64,000 bases of DNA from an uncultured Clostridia bacterium (GCA_934247935.1 CAKQKE010000002.1:1-64000); one strand, 5' to 3'; shown: positions 15,978-25,256, counted from the stretch's first letter. Notes: a model not told the origin generated them from the sequence alone. Made by a program: numbers and translations.

Positions 15978-18128
15978 TCACCTGAACATAAATTGCGTAC
16001 TGTTTAATACGCTGATTTCGCCTATATACATCTTTTCGGAATCGAACTGCAATTGAATCGTATCGGTATTCTTTTCAAATATATACGGAATACGCAAATA
16101 CGAATATCCGCCCGATGAGTTTTTGCTCGTGCTTGACGCAACCACACCGCCGAAAACGTCGCCGTTTCTCATCAACGAGCAAATTATGGGTTGACCGCTG
16201 TAATTTCTGTATTTAATGCTTAATATTACTTCTTTTTTAAGTTGCGCGCCCTTGGGGAGCGTAACCGTCTTTATAAACTTACCCGAATAAAGAGACAAGT
16301 TGCTTGTCGAGACCTTTTCAATGAGCGTTTCGTTTGTTTCTTCGAGCATAAAGTCGTCGAAATACAACAAGTCGTCTTTTGCCGAGGAAGAAGCAAATTT
16401 AAATCCGACTTCCATTTTGCTGCCCGTCGCCGTAAACAAAAACTCTTTGTTTATAAGCGAAGTTGCGTTGGCAAAACTTATCTCGGAAGATATCGCCTTT
16501 CCGCTTTCCCTTGCAAAAATACCGAGTTGGGCGTTTGCGCTCGTCTTGACGTAAACGGACAATCTGTACGTTCTGCCCTTTACCAAATTATCGAACGTGT
16601 GCCAAACCTCGCCGTTTGACGTGTTTTTAAACGCAAAACAAGCGTAACCCGAGTGCGAATCGGGATTGTCGCTGTCTGCTATACATTCCAAAGTGCCGTT
16701 TTTCTTGTTGAACGAAGAAGTATCTCTTTCTTCAGCGTCGTAATTTTTAAACAAAAGCGACCTGTCTTTTATAATCGGCGTGGTAGGTATTTTGTAATTT
16801 TCGCCCGCTATTTCGCCGCCGTTTTCAAGCAAAATCGTCTCGAAATTTTGTCTGTACATATCGACGATATCGTCTATTTTTTGCTTTACGGGATAGTTTT
16901 TGCCGACTATTCTCGCGTCGTAAGGTTTAGTTCCGTCGGAAGTATATAAAGCCTCGTCGTTGTAGTACACGCCCTCGCCGTCGTAATAAATCATATCGTT
17001 GAGTTTTTTATATTCTTCGTTAGTCGGCTTAAAGCCTTTGATTATACCCATAACACCGGAACATATGGCCGCAGTGCAGTCGCCGTCATAACCCATTATG
17101 GACGAATATTTGCACGTGTCGAGATAAGAATTTTTGCCGTAAAGAAAACTTAAAATCGCAAAACCGCCGTTTACGTTGGGGTCGGTCTGAATGTTGTCGA
17201 TGCGGTAAAGCATCCTCCTTTGGTCGGCAAGTTCAGAAGCCGCGCTTTTATAATCGTCGGGATATTTATTGTATAATTCGCAAGCCAAATCGTAAGTTTT
17301 TTGAGGGAACGAGCCGTTTGGCAAAACCTCTTTCGCTTTTTGCATTACGGTGATTACATCGTCCTCAAAATATGCGAGCGAATACATCGCCGCGTAAAAT
17401 TTCGCCCACACTACCGAATCGAAATAGCCTACGTTAGAGGCGAATTTGTCCACGAGCAAAGTTGCGGTGTTGGGCATGCCGGGGGCGTTCATTCCCAGCG
17501 TTTCGTTTTCGATATACGCCTCGGTACACCAGCCGTAACGGTTGCCCGCCTCGATTGTGCCCGTGTAAGGCGCAAGCATATCTTTGGAACTGATAAGCAT
17601 CATTGCGTCCATACCTCCGCCCCAATCGCTTACGGTGTACTTTTTCCACACGTTTTTAATGGCATAACTCGAAAAACCTTGTTCTTTTAAAACGTATTGA
17701 TTGAAAATGTCTATGTGATAATCGTCGTCAGACCAAACTTCGTTTCTGCCCGTTTGTTCGTTGACTTTTAATCTGTCGTATTTGTATCTGTCGCCCTCGC
17801 TCCCCGGCGGCGTGTAATAAGTGTAATTGCCCGCATAAGGACCGTTGATGAAATCGAACCACTCTTCGGGAAAGCCAGTTGAGTTGCCGCCCCAGCCCGC
17901 AAATTCATATCCGCTTAAAAAGCCTGCAAATTGCCCCAGAAGTCCGCCGAGAGTTTTGTTTGTGTACTCTTGCTTTGAAATGATTTTATAAGAAACGGCG
18001 GGTGAAAAATCAGTGCCTTTATTGGGGTTTTCATTGCCTCCCTCATTTCCCTTTCCGCAAGAGACAAACGTCAATGCCGACGCGCTGATTGCCGCCGTCA
18101 ACGCTAAACTTAATATCTTTTTAATCAT
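15978..18128 (-). CDS. DraG-fold (ADP-ribosylglycohydrolase-like) lipoprotein with C-terminal beta modules
   Basis: A 716-residue lipoprotein with signal peptide and lipobox FVSC (Cys24). Residues about 55-440 look like the all-helical ADP-ribosylglycohydrolase fold (PF03747): TLGGLLGQFAG (59-69), SDDDYHID (133-140) and GYDGDCTAA (346-354) correspond in spacing and chemistry to the acidic metal-binding motifs. The remaining 270 residues form beta-rich modules like CBMs (HSGYACFAFKN, TYRLSVYVKTS, LLYFDDFMLEE). An exported member inside a sugar operon is unlikely to act on intracellular ADP-ribosylated protein; a glycoside bond in the imported glycan is a reasonable guess. It overlaps the binding-protein gene by 4 bp (ATGA). 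Confidence 0.7.
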   Translation of the reverse strand: MIKKILSLALTAAISASALTFVSCGKGNEGGNENPNKGTDFSPAVSYKIISKQEYTNKTLGGLLGQFAGFLSGYEFAGWGGNSTGFPEEWFDFINGPYAGNYTYYTPPGSEGDRYKYDRLKVNEQTGRNEVWSDDDYHIDIFNQYVLKEQGFSSYAIKNVWKKYTVSDWGGGMDAMMLISSKDMLAPYTGTIEAGNRYGWCTEAYIENETLGMNAPGMPNTATLLVDKFASNVGYFDSVVWAKFYAAMYSLAYFEDDVITVMQKAKEVLPNGSFPQKTYDLACELYNKYPDDYKSAASELADQRRMLYRIDNIQTDPNVNGGFAILSFLYGKNSYLDTCKYSSIMGYDGDCTAAICSGVMGIIKGFKPTNEEYKKLNDMIYYDGEGVYYNDEALYTSDGTKPYDARIVGKNYPVKQKIDDIVDMYRQNFETILLENGGEIAGENYKIPTTPIIKDRSLLFKNYDAEERDTSSFNKKNGTLECIADSDNPDSHSGYACFAFKNTSNGEVWHTFDNLVKGRTYRLSVYVKTSANAQLGIFARESGKAISSEISFANATSLINKEFLFTATGSKMEVGFKFASSSAKDDLLYFDDFMLEETNETLIEKVSTSNLSLYSGKFIKTVTLPKGAQLKKEVILSIKYRNYSGQPIICSLMRNGDVFGGVVASSTSKNSSGGYSYLRIPYIFEKNTDTIQLQFDSEKMYIGEISVLNSTQFMFR

Positions 18129-19465
18129 AATTTACCCGCCATACCGCTTTTCATAGTGCTGTCCATAAATTTTACAAAGTCTTCGGTACTCATCTGACCG
18201 TTTATCCAGACGGACATTTTTTGATTGATTTGTTGGTCGACTTTGTTGTAATAAACGGTGTACGGCACGTTGATGCTCTTGCTTAAACCGCCGCTTATCA
18301 CGTCTACGTAATCGCCGATTTTGGTTTCTCTTATGGCGTCGAGATAAGTGGATACGCAATCTTTCCTTACCGGCAAACCGCCTATTTGCTTTTTTGCGAG
18401 AGCCTCGACCGCCTTTTTGGACATAAGTGCTTTTATCGCCTTTTTGTCCGCATCGGGGTGAGTCGACGTCCTTGCCGCCCAGAATCTGTCGGCAAAAGTC
18501 GTCGTATAAGATGAATTTCCCTTTGTCGCAACGGGTATAGCCGCCACCCCTACTTCGCCTTGAGTGTACTTACAAACGTCGTGGATTTGCCATACGCCGT
18601 CGATAATCATTGCAATGTTGCCGCCCTGGAAACGAGCCATTGCGTCAAGCACTGCCGTATCGGAAGTGGAAGGCATTGATTTGTCGGTAATCAACATTCT
18701 TTCAAACCAACTGTACACGTCGTAAAAGGGTTGAGAGTCGATTACGCAGTTGCCTTGTTCGTCGAAAATATTTTCGCCGCCGCTGTTTTTGGAGTACATG
18801 CCGGCATATGCGAGGAACGGTCCTGCCGATAAACCGAATTTTTTATTGCCCGAAAGTTTTTTAGCCGCATCGGCGATTTCTTCAAACGTGCTTGCGTTTT
18901 CCCAATCTCCGCTGGGGTATGCTATTTTGTCCGTCGGGTGATTTGTATTATACTCGTCGATAATGGTCTTATTGTAATAAAGAACCATGTGTTGAAGACC
19001 GGAAGGGAGACCGTAATATTTGCCGCCTTTTTCAGCAACCCCTTCAAACGCATCGGCGTAATAACTACCGCTTTGAACGAGTTCGTTTTTAATGTCCGTA
19101 AGGTCCCGAAGTTGATTTTTGCTTACCATCATAGGCATATGCGATTCGGCAATTCTGCCGATAGTTCCGCCGATTTTACCCATCATGTTTGACGTGATTT
19201 TGGTGTAATATTCATCCCAACTGTCCGTCTTTATAATGTCTGCCTCGATGACGATTTTATCGCCTTGCTCTTTAAGCACTTCGTTGGCGGCTTCTATCAT
19301 GGCGAGCCAACCGGGGTTTTCGTTTACGCTGTTCATGATAGACATTTTTACTATCGTGTTGCCGTCTTTATCTTTATCGCTGCTTTTGCCGCAACCCGTA
19401 AAACACGTCAATGCAAAAGCGGCGGATAAAACTATACATAAAGATTTCCTGATAAATTTTTTCAT
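18125..19465 (-). CDS. Sugar ABC transporter substrate-binding lipoprotein (locus A)
   Basis: A 446-residue family 1 solute-binding protein, lipid-anchored through the lipobox region TCFTGC (Cys26). It shows the family pattern: an N-terminal lobe beginning IVKMSIMNSV, KYYGLPSGLQHMVLYYNKTII, and MARFQGGNIAMIIDGVW near the hinge. It captures oligosaccharide at the outer surface and hands it to the permeases encoded just upstream (15 bp gap). It overlaps the next gene by 4 bp. The substrate cannot be read; the ligand-site aromatic residues do not resolve it by eye. Confidence 0.92.
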   Translation of the reverse strand: MKKFIRKSLCIVLSAAFALTCFTGCGKSSDKDKDGNTIVKMSIMNSVNENPGWLAMIEAANEVLKEQGDKIVIEADIIKTDSWDEYYTKITSNMMGKIGGTIGRIAESHMPMMVSKNQLRDLTDIKNELVQSGSYYADAFEGVAEKGGKYYGLPSGLQHMVLYYNKTIIDEYNTNHPTDKIAYPSGDWENASTFEEIADAAKKLSGNKKFGLSAGPFLAYAGMYSKNSGGENIFDEQGNCVIDSQPFYDVYSWFERMLITDKSMPSTSDTAVLDAMARFQGGNIAMIIDGVWQIHDVCKYTQGEVGVAAIPVATKGNSSYTTTFADRFWAARTSTHPDADKKAIKALMSKKAVEALAKKQIGGLPVRKDCVSTYLDAIRETKIGDYVDVISGGLSKSINVPYTVYYNKVDQQINQKMSVWINGQMSTEDFVKFMDSTMKSGMAGKL

Positions 19466-19480
19466 ATATTTTCCTCCTGT

Positions 19481-20338
19481 TTACTTCATACCCGTGGTTG
19501 CAATGCCCTGGACGAAGTATTTCTGACATTTTAAATAAATAATAGATATAGGCAAAATACTCAACGTAGTCGCCGCCATTATTCTGCCCCACGTAGCACC
19601 CGTCATATGCGTTTCTTTAAGTCCTGCGATGTAAAGCGGTATGGTGGTGTTTTTGTCCTGACCGTCGAGGTATATCAAATGCCCCATATAGTTGTTCCAA
19701 CTGCCTATAAACGAGAACAGCCCCAAAGTGACGAGCGCGGGTTTTATAAGCGGTAAAATTATCCTTACGTACTTTCTGAAATATCCGCAACCGTCGATAT
19801 CGGCAGCCTCTAAAAGTCCGTCGGGAATGGAAACTATAAACGACCTCAACATAAATACGCCGTAAGTGTTTATCATTACACCCGGGAGAATAAGCGGTAT
19901 AAACGTGTTTGTAAGTTGCAGTTTTGCAAATATCATGAAAAGCGGCAACATAGTCACTTGCCCCGGTATCATAAGCGTCGCTATAAACAAGCCGTACAAA
20001 GGTTTTGACCCCTTAAAACGAATTTTAGCAAACGCAAACGCCGCAAGCGACGAAGTAAACAGCGTGCCGACGGTGGACAAAAGCGCGATTAAAAGCGAAT
20101 TTAAATACGCCGTCCAGATAAGTCCGTCACCGTAAGCAAACGCTTGTTTATAACTTTCCCACGTGAGTTTAGTGGTAAAAATACTCGTCGAGCCCTGATT
20201 GATTAAGTCGGGGTCTTTTACCGAGTTTAAAATCATCCAATAAAACGGGAAAATGCTTATTAATGCGCAAATCATTACTATTACGGTAATAATCGCCGTC
20301 CTTACTTTGTGTTTGTTTCTATAACCTATTCTTTTCAT
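19481..20338 (-). CDS. Sugar ABC transporter permease, MalG type (locus A)
   Basis: A 285-residue inner membrane permease with six predicted helices. The cytoplasmic EAA loop EAADIDGCGYFRKYVRIILP contacts the ATPase, and the C-terminus LKCQKYFVQGIATTGMK is characteristic of MalG-type CUT1 permeases. It shares one base with the preceding permease gene (stop and start overlap), so the two are translationally coupled. It forms the pore with its MalF-type partner. Confidence 0.95.
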   Translation of the reverse strand: MKRIGYRNKHKVRTAIITVIVMICALISIFPFYWMILNSVKDPDLINQGSTSIFTTKLTWESYKQAFAYGDGLIWTAYLNSLLIALLSTVGTLFTSSLAAFAFAKIRFKGSKPLYGLFIATLMIPGQVTMLPLFMIFAKLQLTNTFIPLILPGVMINTYGVFMLRSFIVSIPDGLLEAADIDGCGYFRKYVRIILPLIKPALVTLGLFSFIGSWNNYMGHLIYLDGQDKNTTIPLYIAGLKETHMTGATWGRIMAATTLSILPISIIYLKCQKYFVQGIATTGMK

Positions 20339-21228
20339 TATTCGTGCACCGTCCTCTTTTTCAATTTAAACTGAATGACGGTAACTATGCCGACAAGCGC
20401 GAAAAGCACCCAACTCGCAACAGCCGCTCTGCCCATATCGAATTCTCTGAATGCGTAATAATAAATGTACATCGAAAGCGTGTAAGTCGAGTAATCGGGT
20501 CCGCCGCCTGTCATTATAAACACTTCGTTGAACATATTGAACACGTCTATAAAAAGCATGACCGTAACGAAAAACATAACCGAAGAAAGCATAGGAACTG
20601 TGATTTTGCAAATTTTTCTGAAAGCCGACGCTCCGTCGATATCCGCCGCCTCGTAAAGTTCGGTGGGAATGTTTTTTAGTCCCGCGTCGAATATAATGTA
20701 ATAATACCCTGCTTTCAGCCAGATGCTGAGTATCGAAACCGCCCACCGCGCATACCTCGTGTCTTGCAGCCACATAGGCGGATTTTTCACTCCCAAGCCC
20801 GAAAGAACCGAATTGATTATTCCGTTGTCGGGTTGATAAATAAACGACCAAACCATCGCTATCGCGACCGTCGAAGTGACCATCGGCAAGAAAAACGCCG
20901 CGCGGTAAAACTTCATGAACGGCAATTTTCTGTTTGTAAGCAGAGCAAGCGACAACGAAGTGAAAAGCGTAAGCGGAACTACTATGGCGATATATATAAA
21001 CGTATTGCCTATAGATTTCCAAAATATTCTGTCGCGGAAAATCGCAGTGAAATTGGCAAATTTTACAAATTTCGGCGGATCTATCATATTCCACTCGGCA
21101 AAGCATAATAAAAGCGAGAACACGAGCGGAAACGCGACGAAACATATAAAACCTATAAGTTGAGGAGCAACGAAGATATAACCGAATAAGTTTTCTCTTC
21201 TCTTTTTCCTACTTATCTTTCTTTTCAC
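20338..21228 (-). CDS. Sugar ABC transporter permease, MalF type (locus A)
   Basis: A 296-residue permease with a basic N-terminus (MKRKISRKKRRENLFGYIF), six predicted helices and the EAA loop YEAADIDGASAFRKICKITVP. It is of the short MalF/UgpA kind without a large periplasmic loop. Its start overlaps the end of the TIM-barrel gene by 20 bp and its stop overlaps the start of the MalG-type gene by one base. Confidence 0.95.
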   Translation of the reverse strand: MKRKISRKKRRENLFGYIFVAPQLIGFICFVAFPLVFSLLLCFAEWNMIDPPKFVKFANFTAIFRDRIFWKSIGNTFIYIAIVVPLTLFTSLSLALLTNRKLPFMKFYRAAFFLPMVTSTVAIAMVWSFIYQPDNGIINSVLSGLGVKNPPMWLQDTRYARWAVSILSIWLKAGYYYIIFDAGLKNIPTELYEAADIDGASAFRKICKITVPMLSSVMFFVTVMLFIDVFNMFNEVFIMTGGGPDYSTYTLSMYIYYYAFREFDMGRAAVASWVLFALVGIVTVIQFKLKKRTVHE

Positions 21229-22852
21229 CCAGATACCTCCTTGCGTACTCTTTTGCCGTTTCGGCTACTTCTTTAACTTTATCGTACGCCTTTTCCATAG
21301 TATCGTTGACCAATGAAATAGTGGGAATAATCGCTTTTCTTAATGGGGCGGTAGTTTCGGTGTTTATCCCCAATTCGTGTACGCCGGAAGACCCCTCGTA
21401 CAAATCACCTAAACAAAGGTGAGAAAATTCTCTCGAATACCTTGTGAAAAGTTCATCCGAAACTCTGTCGTGATAATGCAACCGGCCGTCGGTGTGCCCC
21501 GATTGAAACAACGGCATAGCCTTTGACAAACCGTCGTAATAACCTTCTCCGCTCACTAAAAACTCGGGTTTTATACCCCTTAATCTGTCGCAAAACTCCA
21601 CGACTCCCGTGTATACGTCGGCGCGTTTATCGCATACGTATGACGCAGCGATGTCCAAAAACGCCCCATCGAAACCGTATTTAAGCGACGCGTCTTTAAT
21701 CTGATTATAAAGACAATCCTGCCATTTTTTGTCGGCTATGTTGAGTTGGGCGTGTTGACCGAAGTCGTAATTGTGTCCGCCCTCCCAATTTACCGAACCG
21801 CAATGAAATCTGCCGCCGCTTGCGGTGACGTATTCCGCTTCGTCTATCATATCTTTAACCGTCGGTAAATATTTGTTGACTATGTTCATGCCGTACATAG
21901 CCATGGTTTTACAGCCGAGCGATTGTATTTTTTGTACGCACTCTTTAAGTTTTTCGCCTCCGCCGAGTCTCTCGTCGGGGGTGTAATCGCCGTATTTATA
22001 ATAATATCTGCCTTCCCAACCCGCAAAGTAAACCAAAATTCGTTTGCCGTCGATTAAATCGCAAAGTTTTTCGATATCTTTATACGCGCTTTCGTATGTG
22101 TGGAAAATATGCCCCGTAAACGCTTCCATATGCATTATTACCACAAGCGAAACATCTTTAAACCACTTCGGCACGATACTGCTCGTTTCGTAATCTTCGA
22201 GAGTGTAAATTTCTTTTATATAATCGCTTTGTCTTTTGAAAATTTCTTCTTTTGTTAAAGCGAAACCGCACTCTACGTCGGGAGCGCAATAATTTGTCGT
22301 TACTTTATCGCCGTGGTTTTCCTGCACGAAATCGATACGCATTTTATCACCGTACTTTTTGATGAAAAACCTTTTTTTGTTTACGGTTTTGTCAAGGCTG
22401 CGCAAATATAAGTACCCGCCGCCGTCAAGAGCAAACACCAGAAGCGGACTCGTGGGAGACCGCCACCCCTCGGGATAGTTGATTAAAAGCCCGTGTTCGG
22501 TCACTTGCTTGTCGCAATCGACCGAGGAAATCAATACGCCGAGCGGTAAATTGTCAAAACGTAATTTTATTCCCCTTATTTCTTTATCGAGATTGGCTTG
22601 AGATTTAATTATATATCCGTCGTTTGTCTTTACCGTCTCTACGGTAAGATTGCCCTTTGCGAGCTCGGTGTCGCCCCACAAAATTTTATCCGAAAAGTAC
22701 ACGCCGTTTTTATTTTCAAAACTTCCTTCTTTTGCGGTGTAAACGTTTTCAAAGGAAAAAATTTCCGCACTGACTTGAAAGTTTCCCAATTCTTTTGTGT
22801 TTAAATAAATTTTTTGATTGTTTAGTTTATAACTTAAATCTTGCAACTGCAT
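21209..22852 (-). CDS. Cytosolic glycoside hydrolase-like TIM-barrel protein
   Basis: A 547-residue protein with no signal peptide, so cytoplasmic. An N-terminal beta-rich part (about 1-210) is followed by what looks like a TIM barrel of the kind seen in DUF6259 and related GH36/GH101-like proteins: VYFAGWEGRYY (274-284), YGFDGAFLDIAASY (392-405, with Asp395 and Asp400) and LVSGEGYYD (432-440, with Glu436). Those acids at strand ends are candidate nucleophile and acid/base. It probably breaks down the imported oligosaccharide. It overlaps the MalF-type gene by 20 bp and follows the CBM lipoprotein gene by 4 bp. Family placement is by motif style only, and the substrate is unknown. Confidence 0.65.
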   Translation of the reverse strand: MQLQDLSYKLNNQKIYLNTKELGNFQVSAEIFSFENVYTAKEGSFENKNGVYFSDKILWGDTELAKGNLTVETVKTNDGYIIKSQANLDKEIRGIKLRFDNLPLGVLISSVDCDKQVTEHGLLINYPEGWRSPTSPLLVFALDGGGYLYLRSLDKTVNKKRFFIKKYGDKMRIDFVQENHGDKVTTNYCAPDVECGFALTKEEIFKRQSDYIKEIYTLEDYETSSIVPKWFKDVSLVVIMHMEAFTGHIFHTYESAYKDIEKLCDLIDGKRILVYFAGWEGRYYYKYGDYTPDERLGGGEKLKECVQKIQSLGCKTMAMYGMNIVNKYLPTVKDMIDEAEYVTASGGRFHCGSVNWEGGHNYDFGQHAQLNIADKKWQDCLYNQIKDASLKYGFDGAFLDIAASYVCDKRADVYTGVVEFCDRLRGIKPEFLVSGEGYYDGLSKAMPLFQSGHTDGRLHYHDRVSDELFTRYSREFSHLCLGDLYEGSSGVHELGINTETTAPLRKAIIPTISLVNDTMEKAYDKVKEVAETAKEYARRYLGEKKDK

Positions 22853-22856
22853 TGTT

Positions 22857-24161
22857 TTACTCCGTGATTTCGCTTATAAACGTCAAGTCGCAATAGTCGA
22901 TCTGGAAAATTCCGCTTTCGTCGAGTTTGACGCAATAAATAAAGTTTTTACCTTTTTCAAGTGTTATTTCGACGCTTTGCCCGGCAACGGTTATTTTATT
23001 CCAGCCTGTGTAGTCGAGTGCGTTCATCGTGACGATATCGTAATTGTAAAAGTCTACGCTTTTTGCGGGCGTGACTTCTTCTTGAGTGACTATAAAACTC
23101 GGTCTTGCCTGTTTGCTGCCGTCAAACATTCCCGCGGCGTATGCTATTTTAATTGAATATTTAGCCTTTACCGGCGAATTGAAATGCCATTCTACTCCGT
23201 CGAAAGTATTTTCTATTCCTCCCATGATAAATCCGTTGGAGTAATTGTCGCCGGGATTTGCCGCAATGCAAGGGTTTTTACACATTGTCAAACCGCTGTC
23301 AGCATCTTTTTTTCTCGGCGAGCCCATTTCTGCCTCTAATCTGTAATAAGCGGGTCTTACGCCGTAAGTATCGGTCAATTCCTGAGCGTCGTATTTTTGT
23401 TTATTGCCCGAAAGTACGAAATAATCGAGTTCGGCAAACGCACCCCAATTGTCGCTTGCGTCGCCGTTTTTCATTACGGATATAGTGTTCCAACCCTTTT
23501 TCAAAGTAATTTCCACCGTTACGTTTGCGGGATTGAACGTCGCGCCGCCCCAGCCCGTGTTTTCGGTGTAAACGAATCTGGTCTGATATTCGCCGTTTAC
23601 CCATACGTCGTGATGAGCAAGTTGGGATTCTCTTAAATAATAAGCGGTAAACCCATAAGTTCCGTCAAACGGGCAAAGATAATTGATGTATACGCCGTGC
23701 CCCGCATCGTCGAGACCGCCCACGTACGCGCCCTTATGCGCCATATTGTTATTTCTGAAATTTGATTGCGCTTTTCCCGTTCCGAAATTATATAAATTGT
23801 CTTCGGCTTCAAAAGTAACGTCGCCGAAAGTGCTTAACGCCGTAAATTCGTATTGGGTTTTTTCACCTTTTTTGTTGCCTTTACAGGCGTTTACGGTAAA
23901 AGTTATTCTGCCTTCCAAACCGAAACTTTCGGTATCGATTGCGGTGTCCTGAATTTTATCTTCATACAAAGTTTCGCCGTCGCGCGTAAACAATACGTCG
24001 TAACCGTCGGCGTTTTGCACTTCGTCGTAAGTCAAAATTCCGTCATTATAATTGATATTCTGAACCTTGCCCAATTTTACGCCGGAATCTTTGCCTCCGC
24101 ATCCCGCTATACACGTGAGCATTAAAGTAAAAACAACAACTAAAGTCAATAATTTTTTCAT
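22857..24161 (-). CDS. CBM6/35-like lipoprotein, first gene of locus A
   Basis: Starting at 24161 (ATG after AAAGGACGGGCAAATT) gives 434 residues with a proper signal peptide and lipobox CIAGC (Cys21); the longer frame from 24290 would bury the signal. A fibronectin-like domain (about 30-105) precedes two beta-sandwich modules that begin VTFEAEDN and YRLEAEMG. In the first, HKGAYVGGLDDAGHGVY and NWGAFAELDYFVL match HGGAYALGFDNRGQGMY and NWGGWAQIDYIVI of the last operon gene, so the two proteins are paralogues bracketing the operon. No catalytic motif is seen; its role is probably glycan capture. Transcribed from the promoter at 24195-24223. Confidence 0.75.
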   Translation of the reverse strand: MKKLLTLVVVFTLMLTCIAGCGGKDSGVKLGKVQNINYNDGILTYDEVQNADGYDVLFTRDGETLYEDKIQDTAIDTESFGLEGRITFTVNACKGNKKGEKTQYEFTALSTFGDVTFEAEDNLYNFGTGKAQSNFRNNNMAHKGAYVGGLDDAGHGVYINYLCPFDGTYGFTAYYLRESQLAHHDVWVNGEYQTRFVYTENTGWGGATFNPANVTVEITLKKGWNTISVMKNGDASDNWGAFAELDYFVLSGNKQKYDAQELTDTYGVRPAYYRLEAEMGSPRKKDADSGLTMCKNPCIAANPGDNYSNGFIMGGIENTFDGVEWHFNSPVKAKYSIKIAYAAGMFDGSKQARPSFIVTQEEVTPAKSVDFYNYDIVTMNALDYTGWNKITVAGQSVEITLEKGKNFIYCVKLDESGIFQIDYCDLTFISEITE

Positions 24162-24194
24162 AATTTGCCCGTCCTTTTTTTGTTTTGTAAATTT

Positions 24195-24223
24195 ATTGTA
24201 GCACAACAATTTTTGCTTTTCAA
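24195..24223 (-). promoter_or_regulatory. Sigma-A promoter of locus A
   Basis: On the minus strand TTGAAA (24223-24218), a 17-bp spacer, and TACAAT (24200-24195), 33 bp before the first start codon of the operon. The -35 is off consensus, as expected for an activator-dependent promoter. Confidence 0.65.
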
Positions 24224-24233
24224 TAGTAATCTT

Positions 24234-24266
24234 CACATAAATGATTGCAAAAATCACAATTATGTG
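24234..24266. promoter_or_regulatory. Candidate AraC-regulator operator
   Basis: CACATAA (24234-24240) and TTATGTG (24260-24266) form a perfect 7-bp inverted repeat, extended inward by TGATT and AATCA. Its near edge is 10 bp upstream of the -35 of the locus A promoter, the position where AraC-type activators contact RNA polymerase, and it lies between the operon and the divergent regulator gene. Confidence 0.55.
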
Positions 24267-24320
24267 ATATTCTTTTGTCAAGGTCGACATCGATTTTTAT
24301 TCTTTACGGAAGGCTCTTTT

Positions 24321-25148
24321 ATGGATTATTTAAGTTTTGAAAAAATGCCGCATTTCATTTTCGGCTCTAACAGACAATTCACCGAAAACGAGCATCATAT
24401 CACGCGTATTTACGATATGAGCGTGCTTTTGCTTATGCGCAAAGGCGTGTTGCGTTTTACCGAAAACGGCACGCCCATAGAACTGAGAGAGGGCGAATAT
24501 TACATTCAAAAACCCGGGCTTTTGCAAGAAGGCGTGCTGCCAAGCGACAAACCCAACTACTTTTTCGTGCATTTTAAAGGGCATTACGGCAAAGGCGGTT
24601 CGCTGCCAATCCGCGGCAGATTCGACCACAAGAAAATTCAATCGCTTATAGAAGAATTCAACGCTTTGGGCTACTCCGCCGAAAAACTTAAATACGAATT
24701 GATTTTTTATAAAATTTTAGTCACTTTGCAAGAAAGTATCGATACCGCTTCTACCGCCGAAAAAATGAGAACGTTCCTTCTGGAAAACTACAGCGACGCA
24801 CTTACCCTTGACAAACTCACTAAAATTTCGCTTTTATCCAAAAACCAGACGATAAACGTTTTTAAAGACGCTTACGGCATGACTCCGCATAAATATTTGC
24901 TGCAATTCAGACTTAAAAAAGCGAGCGAAATGATTATCGCCACCAACCTTTCGTTTAAAGAAATTTGTTATGCGGTTGGTTTTTCGGACTACTCTAACTT
25001 TTTCAAACTGTTTACTGCCGAATTCGGCGAAAGTCCGCTGTCGTTCAGACTTAAAATTTCAAATAGAAAACTCTCTAAAGATTTATACAGATTTCCCGAA
25101 AAAACTTCGGGCATTACGTTTAAAGACGACCATAATTACGACACGTAA
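24321..25148 (+). CDS. AraC-family transcriptional regulator
   Basis: A 275-residue regulator starting at the ATG after ACGGAAGGCTCTTTT; a longer frame upstream lacks a ribosome site and would cross the operator. The N-terminal half is a cupin-like sugar-sensing domain (IELREGEYYIQKPG). The C-terminal 95 residues hold the two AraC helix-turn-helix units, with LTLDKLTKISLLSKNQTINVF and the signature SFKEICYAVGFSDYSNFFKLF. It is divergent from locus A and most likely activates that operon through the inverted repeat at 24234-24266 when the sugar is present. Confidence 0.92.
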   Translation: MDYLSFEKMPHFIFGSNRQFTENEHHITRIYDMSVLLLMRKGVLRFTENGTPIELREGEYYIQKPGLLQEGVLPSDKPNYFFVHFKGHYGKGGSLPIRGRFDHKKIQSLIEEFNALGYSAEKLKYELIFYKILVTLQESIDTASTAEKMRTFLLENYSDALTLDKLTKISLLSKNQTINVFKDAYGMTPHKYLLQFRLKKASEMIIATNLSFKEICYAVGFSDYSNFFKLFTAEFGESPLSFRLKISNRKLSKDLYRFPEKTSGITFKDDHNYDT

Positions 25149-25176
25149 TAAAAAACAAAAAATAATAAGACAAAAA

Positions 25177-25215
25177 AATCCGACGGATCGAATATCAACC
25201 CGTCGGATTTTTTTA
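25177..25215 (+). terminator. Bidirectional terminator after the AraC gene
   Basis: AATCCGACGG pairs with CCGTCGGATT, with an A run before and TTTTTTT after. It can end the AraC message on the plus strand and the convergent lipoprotein message on the minus strand. Confidence 0.85.
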
Positions 25216-25256
25216 GTTTATCGGAATAAATGTGTAGTTGAAATTAAAATTTATTG

